Source: Candidatus Steffania adelgidicola
GTDB lineage: Bacteria > Pseudomonadota > Gammaproteobacteria > Enterobacterales > Enterobacteriaceae
Assembly: GCF_020541225.1 (NCBI RefSeq)
Contig: NZ_CP045889.1
Span: 1,050,346-1,114,345 of the forward strand
Direction of reading: 5' to 3'
Length of the DNA: 64,000 nucleotides
Positions 12,994 to 23,535 of the stretch are shown one piece after another. A program made the translations under genes and the position numbers. Positions within the stretch are counted from its first letter, which is position 1. Each line of letters opens with the position of its first letter. A model generated the notes under the pieces. It was not told the DNA's origin. It did not search any database and saw nothing but the letters and a program-made list of their open reading frames with translations.

Positions 12994-13419
12994 ATGAATA
13001 AATCAACCGATATTTCAGTAATGGTAGAATCCCTGTCGCGTATTTATCACAACCTAAGAAAAGAAATAAACGGCCAGCTGGTGAATGAAGGCCTCTCTAT
13101 GTCAAAAATGAAAATTTTACACTTAATCACTACTGGAAAAACTAGTGCTACCGATATCAAGAATTATATGGGATTCTCATCTCGTACCGTGGTAACGGTA
13201 CTTGATTCATTGGAAAAAGAGGAAATGCTAAAACGGCAGCAAAGCCCTACCGATCGCCGAGTGAAATATGTCTATATTACAGAAAGAGGCCGTGAAAAAT
13301 TACATATTGCCAAAAAAACCCATAAAACTATTCTAGATCGCATGTTTTCACCATTGTCTGATATGGAATTAGAGAAGTTCAGCGAAATTTGCCATTTACT
13401 GGAAACCCAGCAAAAATAG
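12994..13419 (+). CDS. MarR-family transcriptional regulator
   Basis: A 141-residue winged-helix protein of the MarR type. The DNA-binding region spans roughly residues 45-105: a helix-turn-helix (TSATDIKNYMGFSSRTVVTV, the last helix being the recognition helix), then the wing with the family mark DRRVKYVYIT (87-96). Helices at both ends would form the dimer interface. It is not a convincing SlyA: the N-terminal half differs and the sequence is a general MarR type. Such proteins usually repress a neighbouring gene and respond to small ligands, but no gene is adjacent: the nearest are rhtB 2.4 kb upstream and gmk 1.1 kb downstream. The start has a weak AAGAGA site. The frame is clean, so it appears under selection. 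Confidence 0.8.
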   Translation: MNKSTDISVMVESLSRIYHNLRKEINGQLVNEGLSMSKMKILHLITTGKTSATDIKNYMGFSSRTVVTVLDSLEKEEMLKRQQSPTDRRVKYVYITERGREKLHIAKKTHKTILDRMFSPLSDMELEKFSEICHLLETQQK

Positions 13420-14514
13420 AACAATATATGACGTCATATTAGTATGATAATCTTCAGTAAAAAGTCAGATACTCGTATTCATTTTTCGTAACCGAACCGG
13501 TATATAACTGTTCGGGCTACCAGAACATCAATATTATTCTATTTTAAGACTAAAAACATTGTTTACTCGTTTATCTTTGCAGAAACATCTGTAACATACT
13601 TAAAAAGGGAAAGCATGGAAGATTTTCAGCAGTACCCGTGCTTCCTCATCTTTTATATCGACAAAAAACATATTTTATTAAATCATTCTGATTTCACTAT
13701 ATGCTAATGCTCTGAACTCTTCACTACTTAGTACTCACATCACTCCATTGATTAAGATCGACATAGTAGATTTTAGAAATATCTTCCATATCCTGAACAA
13801 AGGATTTTTCTGACCATTTATGTTCAGCTAGACCAATATACTAAAATAGTTTATGTAAACCTTTCCACATCAATAAACAAATGCATATTTTTCTATCAAG
13901 GAGCCTTGCTAATATAAAAGATATTATTTAAATACCTGCTAATTATCTTGTGGTACTCGATAGATAACTATGTGAGGCTTTAATGACATGATAAAGATAT
14001 TCCACATATACCCATATACCTGTGCAATAAATCACATGATGACTTTTTAACAATAAAAACTCTAGATTTCGTATTTTTTCTATTACGAAAGTTCTTTAGT
14101 AAATGCTTATGAAAAACGCCTTCTAAGGCTAATTTTTATACAGAAAACCTGATAAAAAATCAATTTTTTCGTATTAATATCGTTGATAAAAGTTAATTCA
14201 GAAATTCCATAACTCCTATCCAAGTTGAATCAGGAAATCTTAGTTATCTGCAATCAAATTCAATTTTAAGTAGACTTGTTTCCTATCTAAAGAAATTAGA
14301 TATCATTATACTTTATGGGGATCTTCTTAAGAAGATCCAAATCAAGTTATAAAAATCCATCGAATAATCTAAAACTAAACACTAATCTTGTGGCTTCTTT
14401 CTCCTGTTTTTATTCTCCTGGAACTATCGCTACATTGAATAGTATATCGATTCTTAATGCTGTGTATAATATATAAAATACCCTATAGTGTTCAACCTCA
14501 GCCAATTTATTTTC
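13420..14514. other. gene-free spacer
   Basis: About 1.1 kb upstream of gmk with no supported coding frame. A GTG at 14488 is in frame with gmk but lies upstream of the conserved start. Confidence 0.55.
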
Positions 14515-15141
14515 ATGATAATTCCGGGTAATCTATATATTGTTTCCGCTCCGAGCGGAGCTGGAAAATCCAGTTTAATCAAGGCATTGATGAATATTCG
14601 TCTGTCTCATGATACCCAAGTGTCAATTTCCCACACCAGTCGTACTATCCGTCCAGGAGAAAAAAACGGCCAGGATTATTTTTTTATATCAGAGGAAGAA
14701 TTTGAGCATATGATTGAAGAAGGTGCTTTTCTAGAATACGCTCGAGTATTCGGTCATTATTATGGCACGTCTCGTGACACCATCGAGAAAAAACTGGCTA
14801 TCGGTATTAATGTGTTTCTCGATATTGATTGGCAGGGGGCACAGCAAATCCGCCATAAAATTCCTAATGTTCGTAGCATCTTTATTTTTCCTCCATCTAG
14901 GATGGAGTTAAATCGCAGACTACGCAAACGCGGGCAGGATAGCAAAGCTATCATTAAACAACGCATGGCACATGCAATTGCTGAAATGCTCCATTTTACA
15001 GAGTATGATTACCTTATCATTAACGAAGACTTTAATACTGCATTATATGATCTGAAAACTATTGTCTGGGTTGAGCAACTTCGTCTTAAGCGTCAAAAAT
15101 TACGCCATGATGTATTGATTAGCAAATTGTTGGCAGAATGA
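14515..15141 (+). CDS. gmk: guanylate kinase
   Basis: Phosphorylates GMP to GDP with ATP, an essential step in guanine nucleotide supply and hence also for GTP and (p)ppGpp. From the chosen ATG the protein is 208 residues (E. coli 207). The P-loop [10 protein letters not shown] is near residues 9-18, the GMP-binding [11 protein letters not shown] and YFF follow, then [13 protein letters not shown] and [11 protein letters not shown], and the lid [10 protein letters not shown]. An in-frame GTG 27 nt upstream would add nine residues not found in the family, so 14515 is preferred although no clear ribosome site is visible. First gene of the conserved gmk-rpoZ-spoT cluster. Confidence 0.95.
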   Translation: MIIPGNLYIVSAPSGAGKSSLIKALMNIRLSHDTQVSISHTSRTIRPGEKNGQDYFFISEEEFEHMIEEGAFLEYARVFGHYYGTSRDTIEKKLAIGINVFLDIDWQGAQQIRHKIPNVRSIFIFPPSRMELNRRLRKRGQDSKAIIKQRMAHAIAEMLHFTEYDYLIINEDFNTALYDLKTIVWVEQLRLKRQKLRHDVLISKLLAE

Positions 15142-15194
15142 CGTATTTTTAGTAATATTAACTCACATTGCTTTATCTGTGGAGTAGATTACAT

Positions 15195-15470
15195 ATGGCA
15201 CGCGTAACTGTACAAGACGCCGTCGAAAAAATTGGTAATCGTTTTGATCTAGTACTGGTGGCCGCACGACGCGCTCGTCAGATGCAAGTTGGCGGTCAAG
15301 ATCCATTGGTTATAGAGGAAAACGATAAATATACCGTTATCGCCTTGCGTGAAATCGAGAAAGGCCTAATCACCACTCCAATTCTAGATTTTCGTGATTG
15401 TCAAGAACAACAAGAACAAGACGCTGCTGAAATTCAAGCGGTTACCTCAATCGCTGAAAGACGCTTTTAA
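15195..15470 (+). CDS. rpoZ: RNA polymerase omega subunit
   Basis: Small subunit that helps assemble RNA polymerase by chaperoning beta-prime and forms part of ppGpp binding site 1. The 91 residues match the E. coli length. The N-terminal [20 protein letters not shown] and the [10 protein letters not shown] core are intact; the acidic, glutamine-rich C-terminal tail is present. The ATG at 15195 has GGAG 10 nt upstream; nine codons of upstream in-frame sequence are not family-like. It lies 53 nt after gmk and 30 nt before spoT, as in E. coli. Confidence 0.96.
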   Translation: MARVTVQDAVEKIGNRFDLVLVAARRARQMQVGGQDPLVIEENDKYTVIALREIEKGLITTPILDFRDCQEQQEQDAAEIQAVTSIAERRF

Positions 15471-15500
15471 AAAGAAATAAATATCTTTATCTTCCCTACT

Positions 15501-17615
15501 GTGTATTTATTTAATAATCTGAATCTTTTGATTCAACACTATCTGCCTGTAAATCAGATCACACTTCTCCAGCGAGCTTATTCTGTTGCTCGAGATGCAC
15601 ATGATGGGCAGACTCGCTCCAGTGGAGAGCTTTATATCACCCATCCACTTGCGGTCGCTTACATTTTAGCTGAGATGCGTCTCGATCATGAGACATTAAT
15701 GGCCGCACTTCTTCATGATGTTATCGAGGATACTCCAGCTACCTACCAAGATATAGAACAGCTATTTGGTAAAAGTGTTGCTGAACTGGTTGAAGGCGTA
15801 TCTAAGCTAGATAAACTAGATAAACTAAAATTCTGCAATAAAAAAGAAGCCCAAGCAGAAAACTTTCGTAAAATGATTATGGCAATGGTGCAAGATATCC
15901 GTGTAATTCTTATAAAACTTGCCGATCGAACTCATAATATGCGTACCCTAGGCGCGTTGCGAGCAGAAAAACGTCGACGCATCGCGCGTGAAACATTAGA
16001 AATCTATAGCCCACTTGCTCACCGACTAGGTATTCATCACCTCAAAACAGAATTAGAAGAACTAGGATTTGAAGCATTGTATCCTACCCGTTATCACGTT
16101 CTTAAAGAAGTAGTCAAATCAGCACGTGGCAATAGAAAGGAAATGATCCAAAAAATCCTTTCTGAGATAAAAGGTCGGTTAAGTGAAGCGAGTATTTCCT
16201 GTCGTGTCAGTGGACGGGAAAAACATCTTTACTCAATTTATTGCAAGATGTACCGGAAAGAAAAAAGATTTCATTCTATTATGGATATTTACGCTTTTCG
16301 CGTGATCGTTAGTCAACTAGACACCTGTTACATGGTATTGGGTCAAATGCATAGCCTGTATAAACCCAGAGCTGGTCGAGTAAAGGATTATATTGCAATT
16401 CCCAAAGCGAACGGCTATCAATCCTTACATACATCTATGATAGGTCCTCATGGTGTACCAGTTGAAGTACAGATCCGCACTGAAGATATGGAACAAATGG
16501 CAGAGATGGGAGTAGCGGCACACTGGACATATAAAGAGCAGGGCGAGACTCGTACAACAGCGCAAATCCGCGCGCAACGATGGATGCAAAGTCTTCTTGA
16601 ACTACAACAAAGCGCTGGTAGCTCCTTTGAATTTATTGAAAACGTTAAATCCGATCTTTTTCCTGATGAAATCTATGTCTTTACCCCGGAAGGCCGTATC
16701 ATTGAATTACCTGCAGGCGCTAGTCCTGTAGATTTCGCTTATGCTGTACATACCAATATTGGCCACACATGTGTAGGTTCGCGCGTGGATAGACAACCTT
16801 ATCCACTCTCTCAATCACTTCACAGCGGTCAAACTGTAGAAATCATCACTGCTCCTGGCGCTCGACCTAACGCTGCCTGGCTAAATTTTATCGTTAGCTC
16901 TAAAGCTCGAGCTAAAATTCGCCAAATGCTAAAAAATCTTAAACGCGAAGACTCTATCACCTTCGGGCGTCGTCTGCTCAACCATGCGCTAGGCGGTAGT
17001 CAAAAACTAGTTGCCATGCCATTGAATAATATTCAATGCGAACTAGATAGAATGAAACTAGCGACGCTAGAAGATTTACTGGCCGAAATCGGACTCGGAA
17101 ATGCGATGAGCCTAGTGATTGCTAAGAATCTTCAGGGGAAGCGATCGAATCTCTCTCGCTCTAGCAGCCCGAATAAGTTACCAATAAAAGGCGCTGATGG
17201 TATGCTAATTACCTTTGCTAAATGCTGTCGACCTATTCCAGGCGATCTCATTATCGCCCATATTAGTCCCGGAAAAGGGTTGGTTATTCATCATGAATGC
17301 TGCCGTAATATTCGCAGCCACCAGAAAGAGCCGGGGAGATTTATGCCAGTGGAATGGGAAATAGTAAACAAACAAGACTTTACCGCAGAAATTAAGGTTG
17401 CCATGTTCAACTATCAAGGAGCACTAGCCCATTTAACCGCATCGATCAATGCAGCTAATTCTAATATCCAAAGCCTTAACACCGAGGAAAAAAACGGCCG
17501 AGTATATACTGCATGTATTCGCTTAACGACAGATGATCGTAATCACCTGGCAAAAATTATGCGAAAAATCCGTATTATACCAGATGTCATAAAAGTGCAC
17601 CGTAATCGAAATTAA
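15501..17615 (+). CDS. spoT: bifunctional (p)ppGpp synthetase/hydrolase SpoT
   Basis: Makes and mainly degrades the alarmone (p)ppGpp. 704 residues (E. coli 702), starting at GTG. Domains in order: HD hydrolase (residues about 20-200, with H48, LLHDVIED containing H72-D73, and IKLADRTHNMRTL); RelA-type synthetase (about 230-350, with SGREKHLYSIYCKM, DIYAFRVIV, YKPRAGRVKDYIAIPKANGY, VEVQIRTEDM); TGS domain near 390-450 (IYVFTPEGRIIELPAG); C-terminal CC/ACT domains. A 9-bp direct duplication (15807-15824) inserts LDK after the SKLDK of the HD domain. trmH and recG, which follow in E. coli, are not readable downstream. Works with omega (rpoZ) and DksA, both in this window. Confidence 0.97.
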   Translation: MYLFNNLNLLIQHYLPVNQITLLQRAYSVARDAHDGQTRSSGELYITHPLAVAYILAEMRLDHETLMAALLHDVIEDTPATYQDIEQLFGKSVAELVEGVSKLDKLDKLKFCNKKEAQAENFRKMIMAMVQDIRVILIKLADRTHNMRTLGALRAEKRRRIARETLEIYSPLAHRLGIHHLKTELEELGFEALYPTRYHVLKEVVKSARGNRKEMIQKILSEIKGRLSEASISCRVSGREKHLYSIYCKMYRKEKRFHSIMDIYAFRVIVSQLDTCYMVLGQMHSLYKPRAGRVKDYIAIPKANGYQSLHTSMIGPHGVPVEVQIRTEDMEQMAEMGVAAHWTYKEQGETRTTAQIRAQRWMQSLLELQQSAGSSFEFIENVKSDLFPDEIYVFTPEGRIIELPAGASPVDFAYAVHTNIGHTCVGSRVDRQPYPLSQSLHSGQTVEIITAPGARPNAAWLNFIVSSKARAKIRQMLKNLKREDSITFGRRLLNHALGGSQKLVAMPLNNIQCELDRMKLATLEDLLAEIGLGNAMSLVIAKNLQGKRSNLSRSSSPNKLPIKGADGMLITFAKCCRPIPGDLIIAHISPGKGLVIHHECCRNIRSHQKEPGRFMPVEWEIVNKQDFTAEIKVAMFNYQGALAHLTASINAANSNIQSLNTEEKNGRVYTACIRLTTDDRNHLAKIMRKIRIIPDVIKVHRNRN

Positions 17616-18988
17616 AGTATGATATTACTATCCTTCTCGCGGAGATTTCCATATAGAATCTGATATCACTAAGTCAAGTATGATCTACCCCTTAGCTAGA
17701 GCAAACAGATGTTAATTGTCGCTTTTATTTAACTCATACGGTCATAAATCTCTATGCTAGATTTAGCCATATAAATTCTTTTCACAATAGTGGATTGTCA
17801 CACCTTCCTAGAAATCTAGATTAAATTTTTAGGCTCTTACCTATATTAACATCCTGATCTTAATAAACTTACAGTCTCTACACTATTGATGCTCTCCCTC
17901 TGCTAATGTAAAACCTTTAAACCAGATTGTAGAAATGAGTACCCACATAGGTACTCATTTCTATATTATGATGTATCACTTATTTTTGTTTGATATAAAA
18001 CAGATTTCTGTGCTATTTAGTTCGATTGTTATTGATCTTCAGTTAAATCACGCGCTAACGCGCATCTTAACTTTTCCAATTACTTTAGAAAAAAAACTTA
18101 TATCATATAAATTCTGACCACAGTATTTGATAAAATACTCTCAGAGTATTAACAGAGAATCTCATTCTACAAAATAATATTTACCGAAATAATAGTGTGA
18201 TTAACTATCCTTTAGCTATAGATCTAGAGAAGAGAAATGGTGATTGTAAAACACTTTATCCCACGATATTAGTACGTTATAGTGCATTATATAAAATGCA
18301 TCTTACTCTCTGTCTAAAGAGACAACGATCAAGCTTTAATTAATATGGTATATGTTGCGTATACATTAACATATTTTCATTAAAAAATCGTCTAAAATAA
18401 GCAAAAAACTATTGATAAAAAGCTTTATACACTCTCCCTGCGTTCAGGTAGCAACATTGCCTGTACATGATAAATAAGAAGCTGACAATACTTAACTCGA
18501 GGGTTCCTATTTTTTTCTCAACTACAGCACGGATATTTTAAGTGCTTACACTTTTACTATTGAAACGCATTATCAGACAGAAACCATCTTTGTATACAAG
18601 AATCTGAGTGAAGAATACCACACCTTTAAATTAGCATGGTCAAATAGTTTCATACGCTTGATAAGCGATGTGTTGCACTCATTCTGTTGAAAAGTTTGAG
18701 CACATATTTTACTAATATCTTATGCTCTAAAATAGGAACAACCTCAATATATATTAGCTATTAAAACCTTATGGTAACTCATAACAGATTCATGCAATGT
18801 CATACTTAACTCCTTTAAAAGAAAATATGCCAGCGTACGTCATTTAATATGTATTCTTAATCTCCATGCATTTTAAAACTTGCTCATTTAAGATACAAAT
18901 CAAAGTTAACCGTCAAAGGAAAGAAAAATACGAACCATAAGCCAAAACCATGAGCAACCTAACAATCCTCTTTCAAGGAAACAAAGAT
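17616..18988. other. gene-free spacer after spoT
   Basis: About 1.4 kb without a supported gene. E. coli has trmH directly after spoT, and ybeZ directly before ybeY; neither can be read here with confidence. It contains the perfect hairpin at 17931-17962. Confidence 0.5.
17931..17962. repeat. perfect 13-bp inverted repeat, 6-nt loop
   Basis: AGAAATGAGTACC at 17931-17943 is the exact reverse complement of 17950-17962. Neither flank has a T run, so it is not a standard terminator. It sits about 320 nt after spoT. Confidence 0.6.
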
Positions 18989-19474
18989 ATGAGAAAAGTC
19001 ATACTTGATCTGCAACTGGCTTGTGATACAACTCAAGGTCTACCAGCAGCCAAAAACTTTCTTCGATGGTTACAGGCCGTACTACCGTTATTTTTCTACC
19101 ACTCAGAAGTGACAGTGCGATTAGTAAATACAACGGAAAGCCATAAGCTTAACATGACCTACCGAAAAACAAACAGACCCACTAACGTACTCGCTTTTCC
19201 ATTTGAAACCCCCCCACAAATAACAATACCGCTTCTGGGAGACCTAGTTATCTGTCGACAAGTGGTAGAACAGGAGGCAAAGCAGCAGAAGAAAGCATTA
19301 GAAGCACATTGGGCACATATGGTTGTTCACGGTTCACTGCATCTGGTAGGGTATAATCACATCCGAGATGCAGATGCTTTGGAAATGGAATTATTAGAAA
19401 TCAAGCTCATGAAAAAACTCGGTTATCCAAATCCATACATTACTAATATATGCGAAACATCCCTTTCCCTTTAA
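18989..19474 (+). CDS. ybeY: endoribonuclease YbeY
   Basis: Zinc-dependent single-strand RNase involved in 16S rRNA 3'-end maturation and late ribosome quality control. With the ATG at 18989 (AAGGA about 9 nt upstream) the protein is 161 residues (E. coli 155), the extra ones at the C-terminus. It shows [12 protein letters not shown] at the start, [24 protein letters not shown] and the signature [11 protein letters not shown] with zinc ligands H114, H118 and H124, the same numbers as in E. coli. Upstream in-frame codons (13) are not conserved. The ybeX pseudogene follows, then lnt: the usual order, but ybeZ is gone upstream. Confidence 0.95.
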   Translation: MRKVILDLQLACDTTQGLPAAKNFLRWLQAVLPLFFYHSEVTVRLVNTTESHKLNMTYRKTNRPTNVLAFPFETPPQITIPLLGDLVICRQVVEQEAKQQKKALEAHWAHMVVHGSLHLVGYNHIRDADALEMELLEIKLMKKLGYPNPYITNICETSLSL

Positions 19475-19503
19475 TCTATAAAGAGTGAAGCTTAGTAAGC
19501 TCT

Positions 19504-20379
19504 ATGAGCGACAAGCATGATCCGAGGAATAATAGTCTTAGTCATAAGAAAAATTTCTTTACCCTCAGACTCAATCAGCTATTTTACGGTGAACCTAAAA
19601 ACCGTCATAATCTTTTGGAAATCATTAAAAGTTCTGAACGGCATGAGCTAATTGACCCCGATACTCGAGATAGGCTAGTAGATGCTATGGACACCGCCGA
19701 ATAACGAGTGAGGGATATTATGATTTCCCGTTCGCAGATTATTGCTATATTAAAGAAAAACCAGTCCCTGAAGGAATGTCTTGATCTTACCGTCTTATCC
19801 ACTCATTCCTGCTTCCCGGTTATCAGCAATAATAAAGATCATCTGGATGGGATCTTACTAGATAAAGATTAGCTATCATTCATATTCAGTCACCAACACT
19901 ATTTAAGATCAATAGAATCCTTAGGATCGCGATCCTAATCGCAAAAAGCAAGCTAGTGGACCCTATGCTTTAAAAATTTTACTCTCAGCCATATCATATG
20001 GCTATCGTTATAGACGAATTCAGAAGTGATCTGGTCTAGTGACCATCGAGGATGTTCTCCCACTGAGTATTGGGAAAATTGAGAATGAATTTCATAATGA
20101 AGAACTGGATATCTCTCAATTAAACCGACGTATTTTTAAAATTCGTGCTTTAACACCGATTAAATTTTTCCATGAGGGCTTCCATACACACTTCAGTCAC
20201 TCGGAAGTGACTACTATCAGGGCTAGCAATGCACGACTTTAATCATTTACTGTCGAATGGTGAAGCTATTAACATAGCCTGGATATTACTTTAAAATAAC
20301 GATAGCGGATAGTCAGCGAATTATTCAGGTAAATGTCAAGATTCCCGAACAGTCACCAAAACAAAATATGGAAGGTTAA
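19504..20379 (+). pseudogene. ybeX: ybeX/corC pseudogene (CBS-domain transporter-associated protein)
   Basis: Homologue of E. coli YbeX (CorC), a CBS-domain protein. The reading starts normally (LNQLFYGEPKNRHNLLEIIK) but hits TAA at 19702-19704, where E. coli has a glutamine before RVRDIM, and TAG at 19870-19872, where a leucine is expected after KD. The frame then shifts: VTIEDVLPLSIGKIENEF continues from 20039 in another frame, and the end (VNVKIPEQSPKQN, stop at 20377-20379) is back in the first frame. At least two nonsense changes and two frameshifts. Much of the sequence is still recognisable, so this is a recent loss. Confidence 0.93.
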
Positions 20380-20386
20380 ATTTTCA

Positions 20387-21952
20387 ATGGTTATACCCTC
20401 AGTGTTTTCACAGCAGTGGCTCCGTACATTACTTGCACTTCTTACTGGAACATGCGGTACCTTAGCATTTTCTCCTTATGATTTTTGGCCAGCAGCCATT
20501 ATCTCACTTGTCGGCTTGCTAATGGTAATAACCTTTCACTGCAGTAGCCGAGAGGCTGCATGGCTTGGATTTCTTTGGGGATTTAGCCTGTTCGGCACTG
20601 GCATTAACTGGATCTACGTCAGCATTGTAAAATTTAGTGATCTTCCACACCTGGTAAACATTGGACTTATAGCACTACTGGTTACCTATCTAGCGCTTTA
20701 TCCTATGTTGTTTTCTACTATATTGGTCAAGTTATGGCCTCATAGCAATTTATGTCGACTAGTGCTCGGTGCGCCAACGGTTTGGTTAATAACTGATTTT
20801 TTACGTGGATGGGTGTTTACGGGGTTTCCTTGGCTAGAATTTGGTTACAGTCAAATAGACGGACCATTAAAAGGTATCGCTCCTATCTTCGGTGTACAGG
20901 CTATCACTTTTGTTCTTGTTATAGTGAGCGGATTAACTGCTACTGCAATGATAGAGCAGAAGTGGTACTTGGCACTCAGTGCGTTAGCTTTACTCCTGTT
21001 CCCCTGGCCACTGAGCTTTCTACATTGGTACCAACTTCAACCGGAGCGAGCTTTGAATGTGGCGTTAGTCCAAGGAAACATTCCTCAACTAATAAAATGG
21101 CAACCCCGTCAGCTTGAGCTGATACTGAATATTTATCTACAGCGCACCTTACCGACTTTTGGTAAAGCGCAGATAGTAATCTGGCCGGAAACAGCCATCC
21201 CCGACGATGAAATTTCCCAGAACGTTTTCCTGACTCAGTTTGATAAACAACTACGAGCCCAGCATACTCGGTTAATAAGTGGCATCATAGACATACGACC
21301 TACCTCTCATCACTATGATGCTTACAATAGCATCCTGGTATTAGGTGAAGAGACTCCTTATTTTTATCCCTCCAAGAATCGCTACCAAAAATATCACCTA
21401 GTACCTTTTGGTGAAACCATACCCTTGGAGAACTTATTACGACCACTATCATCATTATTTAATCTTCCAATGTCTTCTCTTAGTCATGGAGAGTATTTAC
21501 AGCCGCAGCTTCAGGTAGCCGGAATGAAGCTCACCGCTGCTGTTTGTTATGAAATTATCCTCGGTATGCAGGTAAGGGATAATTTTCATCCTAATACAGA
21601 CTTCCTCCTTACCCTATCTAATGATGCTTGGTTTGGGGATTCTATCGGTCCCTGGCAACATTTCCAAATGGCACGTATGCGCGCCCTAGAGCTAGGTCGA
21701 CCACTGCTTCGCAGCACGAACAATGGCATCACCGCAGTGATTAACGCCAATGGAATCCCGCAAGCACAATTACCACAATTTACTCGCGACGTCCTTATCG
21801 CCCGTGTCAGCCCCACGAAGGGCATCACCCCTTATACCCGTGCTGGATACTGGCCACTCTGGATTTTTGGAACACTGCTAGGATTAACTGCACTAGTGAT
21901 TGATAAACGTTATCTAACATCTTCAACAAGATCAATGTATCCAAACAAATAA
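20387..21952 (+). CDS. lnt: apolipoprotein N-acyltransferase
   Basis: Inner-membrane enzyme adding the third acyl chain to the N-terminal cysteine of lipoproteins such as Lpp. From the ATG at 20387 it has 521 residues (E. coli 512). N-terminal membrane segments span about residues 10-210, followed by the periplasmic nitrilase-like domain. The catalytic triad is visible: E268 in IWPETAIP, K335 in RYQKYHLVPFGE, C387 in AVCYEIILG, matching E. coli E267, K335, C387. An upstream ATG at 20333 is in frame but the codons between read out of frame through the ybeX pseudogene tail, so the internal start is right. It begins 7 nt after the ybeX stop. Confidence 0.96.
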   Translation: MVIPSVFSQQWLRTLLALLTGTCGTLAFSPYDFWPAAIISLVGLLMVITFHCSSREAAWLGFLWGFSLFGTGINWIYVSIVKFSDLPHLVNIGLIALLVTYLALYPMLFSTILVKLWPHSNLCRLVLGAPTVWLITDFLRGWVFTGFPWLEFGYSQIDGPLKGIAPIFGVQAITFVLVIVSGLTATAMIEQKWYLALSALALLLFPWPLSFLHWYQLQPERALNVALVQGNIPQLIKWQPRQLELILNIYLQRTLPTFGKAQIVIWPETAIPDDEISQNVFLTQFDKQLRAQHTRLISGIIDIRPTSHHYDAYNSILVLGEETPYFYPSKNRYQKYHLVPFGETIPLENLLRPLSSLFNLPMSSLSHGEYLQPQLQVAGMKLTAAVCYEIILGMQVRDNFHPNTDFLLTLSNDAWFGDSIGPWQHFQMARMRALELGRPLLRSTNNGITAVINANGIPQAQLPQFTRDVLIARVSPTKGITPYTRAGYWPLWIFGTLLGLTALVIDKRYLTSSTRSMYPNK

Positions 21953-23187
21953 CCGCAATAATTTCATAATATAAGAATATTTTTAAGGATATAATATATG
22001 TCTGTCCTTATCTCATCAATATCCAGGAAGATACTTAGTAAAGTTCTCATGAAATACTTTACATCTTCTCTAATATACTCTAGTTGTCATGATTAATAAA
22101 ACTCATCGGTTTTTACGATTCGTATAAATAAAAAGAAAAGTGCATTTTCTTTTAGGTCAGACACGTAGAATACACTTAATTCCATGTATAAATCACCGAA
22201 ATTCATATCTTTTTAATTCGTTATATGTAGCTTTCGTACTATCTGTTGCATTTGACTAAAATTTTATACTCTACACCAACATAAAAACCGAACTACGCCT
22301 CATTTAAATAATGATAAAGTAAAGTATAGAAATCTATATAAGATCGTTATAACATCCTTAAAAAATAAAATATACTTTACACTGGGAAAGTACTATTGCA
22401 TTCTTCAAATAGAAGGAGATCCTCTGTATACTATCAGAAACATCACATTCACACTTACAAATATTATATTTTAAAACTGATTGTTCTATAACCTTTAGAC
22501 GACTTTAATATAGACTGATGATTGAGTCTATGGTTTTCTAGACATACATCATTATAATAAATATTATTCGAGAATATTCTTTATATACTTTTACTATCAA
22601 TAAAGCTGAGTCTTAATCTGGATTAAGATTTCTTATCTTAACATGGGAATCAAAATGATTAATAAAAAAATACAAAAACTATAGACTTCCCCCAAAACAA
22701 AGAAAATCTTTTATAAAAATAATCACATGCAGATAAAATAAAAAATATCTGAAAATTAAAGGCGTTGATAAAAGATTTTTATATATTATTTTTTAGAACT
22801 AGAGAATTAATAAGAAAAGAAAATACTTTAGCTCAGTGATGTCACTTTAATTACATGATACATACAATGTATTAAAATACTTTAAAAGTTCCATAGTAAA
22901 AGTATCAATCTCAATGAAAATATAACATTGCATAAGCTATTATGATCGCTGCTTATCTTATGAATATTTTCTTATGTATTTTATAGGTCTGAATGTTTAT
23001 ATGTAAAAATAATAATTAATGAAAAATAAAAAGGTAACCGTTATGATAACATTCTACTTGAATTCATATCACTGAATTAAAATTAAGTTATTTTACTATA
23101 CTAAAACCTAAAGAATCTATACCGGATAATAATCTTAACGATTAGAGTATTATCTCTTTCCTTCAACTATAACCAAGGAATGCAATT
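21953..23187. other. gene desert between lnt and erpA
   Basis: About 1.2 kb, very AT-rich, no coding frame or RNA gene recognised. Confidence 0.6.
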
Positions 23188-23535
23188 ATGACTGCTGATA
23201 TCTCTACATTACCATTACAGCTAACTGATTTAGCGATACGTCAGGTAAAATACCTTATCGCACATGAAGACAATCCGAATCTAAAATTACGTGTTTACAT
23301 CACTGGTGGCGGATGTAGTGGATTTCAGTATTGTTTTACCTTTGACGATACAGTAAACGAAGACGATTTTACTCTTGAAAAGCAAGGTGTAGGATTGGTG
23401 GTTGATCCTATGAGTCTACAATACCTTATAGGTGGGGTAGTGGATTACAGCGAAGAATTGGAAGGGTCACGATTTATTGTTGTCAATCCTAATGCCAAGA
23501 CCACCTGTGGATGTGGATCGTCGTTTAGCATCTAA
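23188..23535 (+). CDS. erpA: iron-sulfur cluster insertion protein ErpA
   Basis: A-type carrier that delivers [4Fe-4S] clusters to apoproteins (in E. coli notably IspG/IspH of isoprenoid synthesis and respiratory enzymes). 115 residues (E. coli 114). The three cluster ligands are in place: C43 in [10 protein letters not shown] and C107/C109 in the C-terminal [24 protein letters not shown] and [16 protein letters not shown] are family-typical. AAGGA lies about 9 nt upstream. It converges on yadS, as in E. coli. Confidence 0.96.
   Translation: MTADISTLPLQLTDLAIRQVKYLIAHEDNPNLKLRVYITGGGCSGFQYCFTFDDTVNEDDFTLEKQGVGLVVDPMSLQYLIGGVVDYSEELEGSRFIVVNPNAKTTCGCGSSFSI

Noticed and set aside
14488..14514. 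Upstream GTG start for gmk adding nine residues
   Set aside because: The added residues are not family-like, and the ATG at 14515 gives the usual length and N-terminus.
17636..17800. Possible trmH start fossil after spoT
   Set aside because: The position fits, but the DNA similarity is limited to a few short words and no protein motif is readable.
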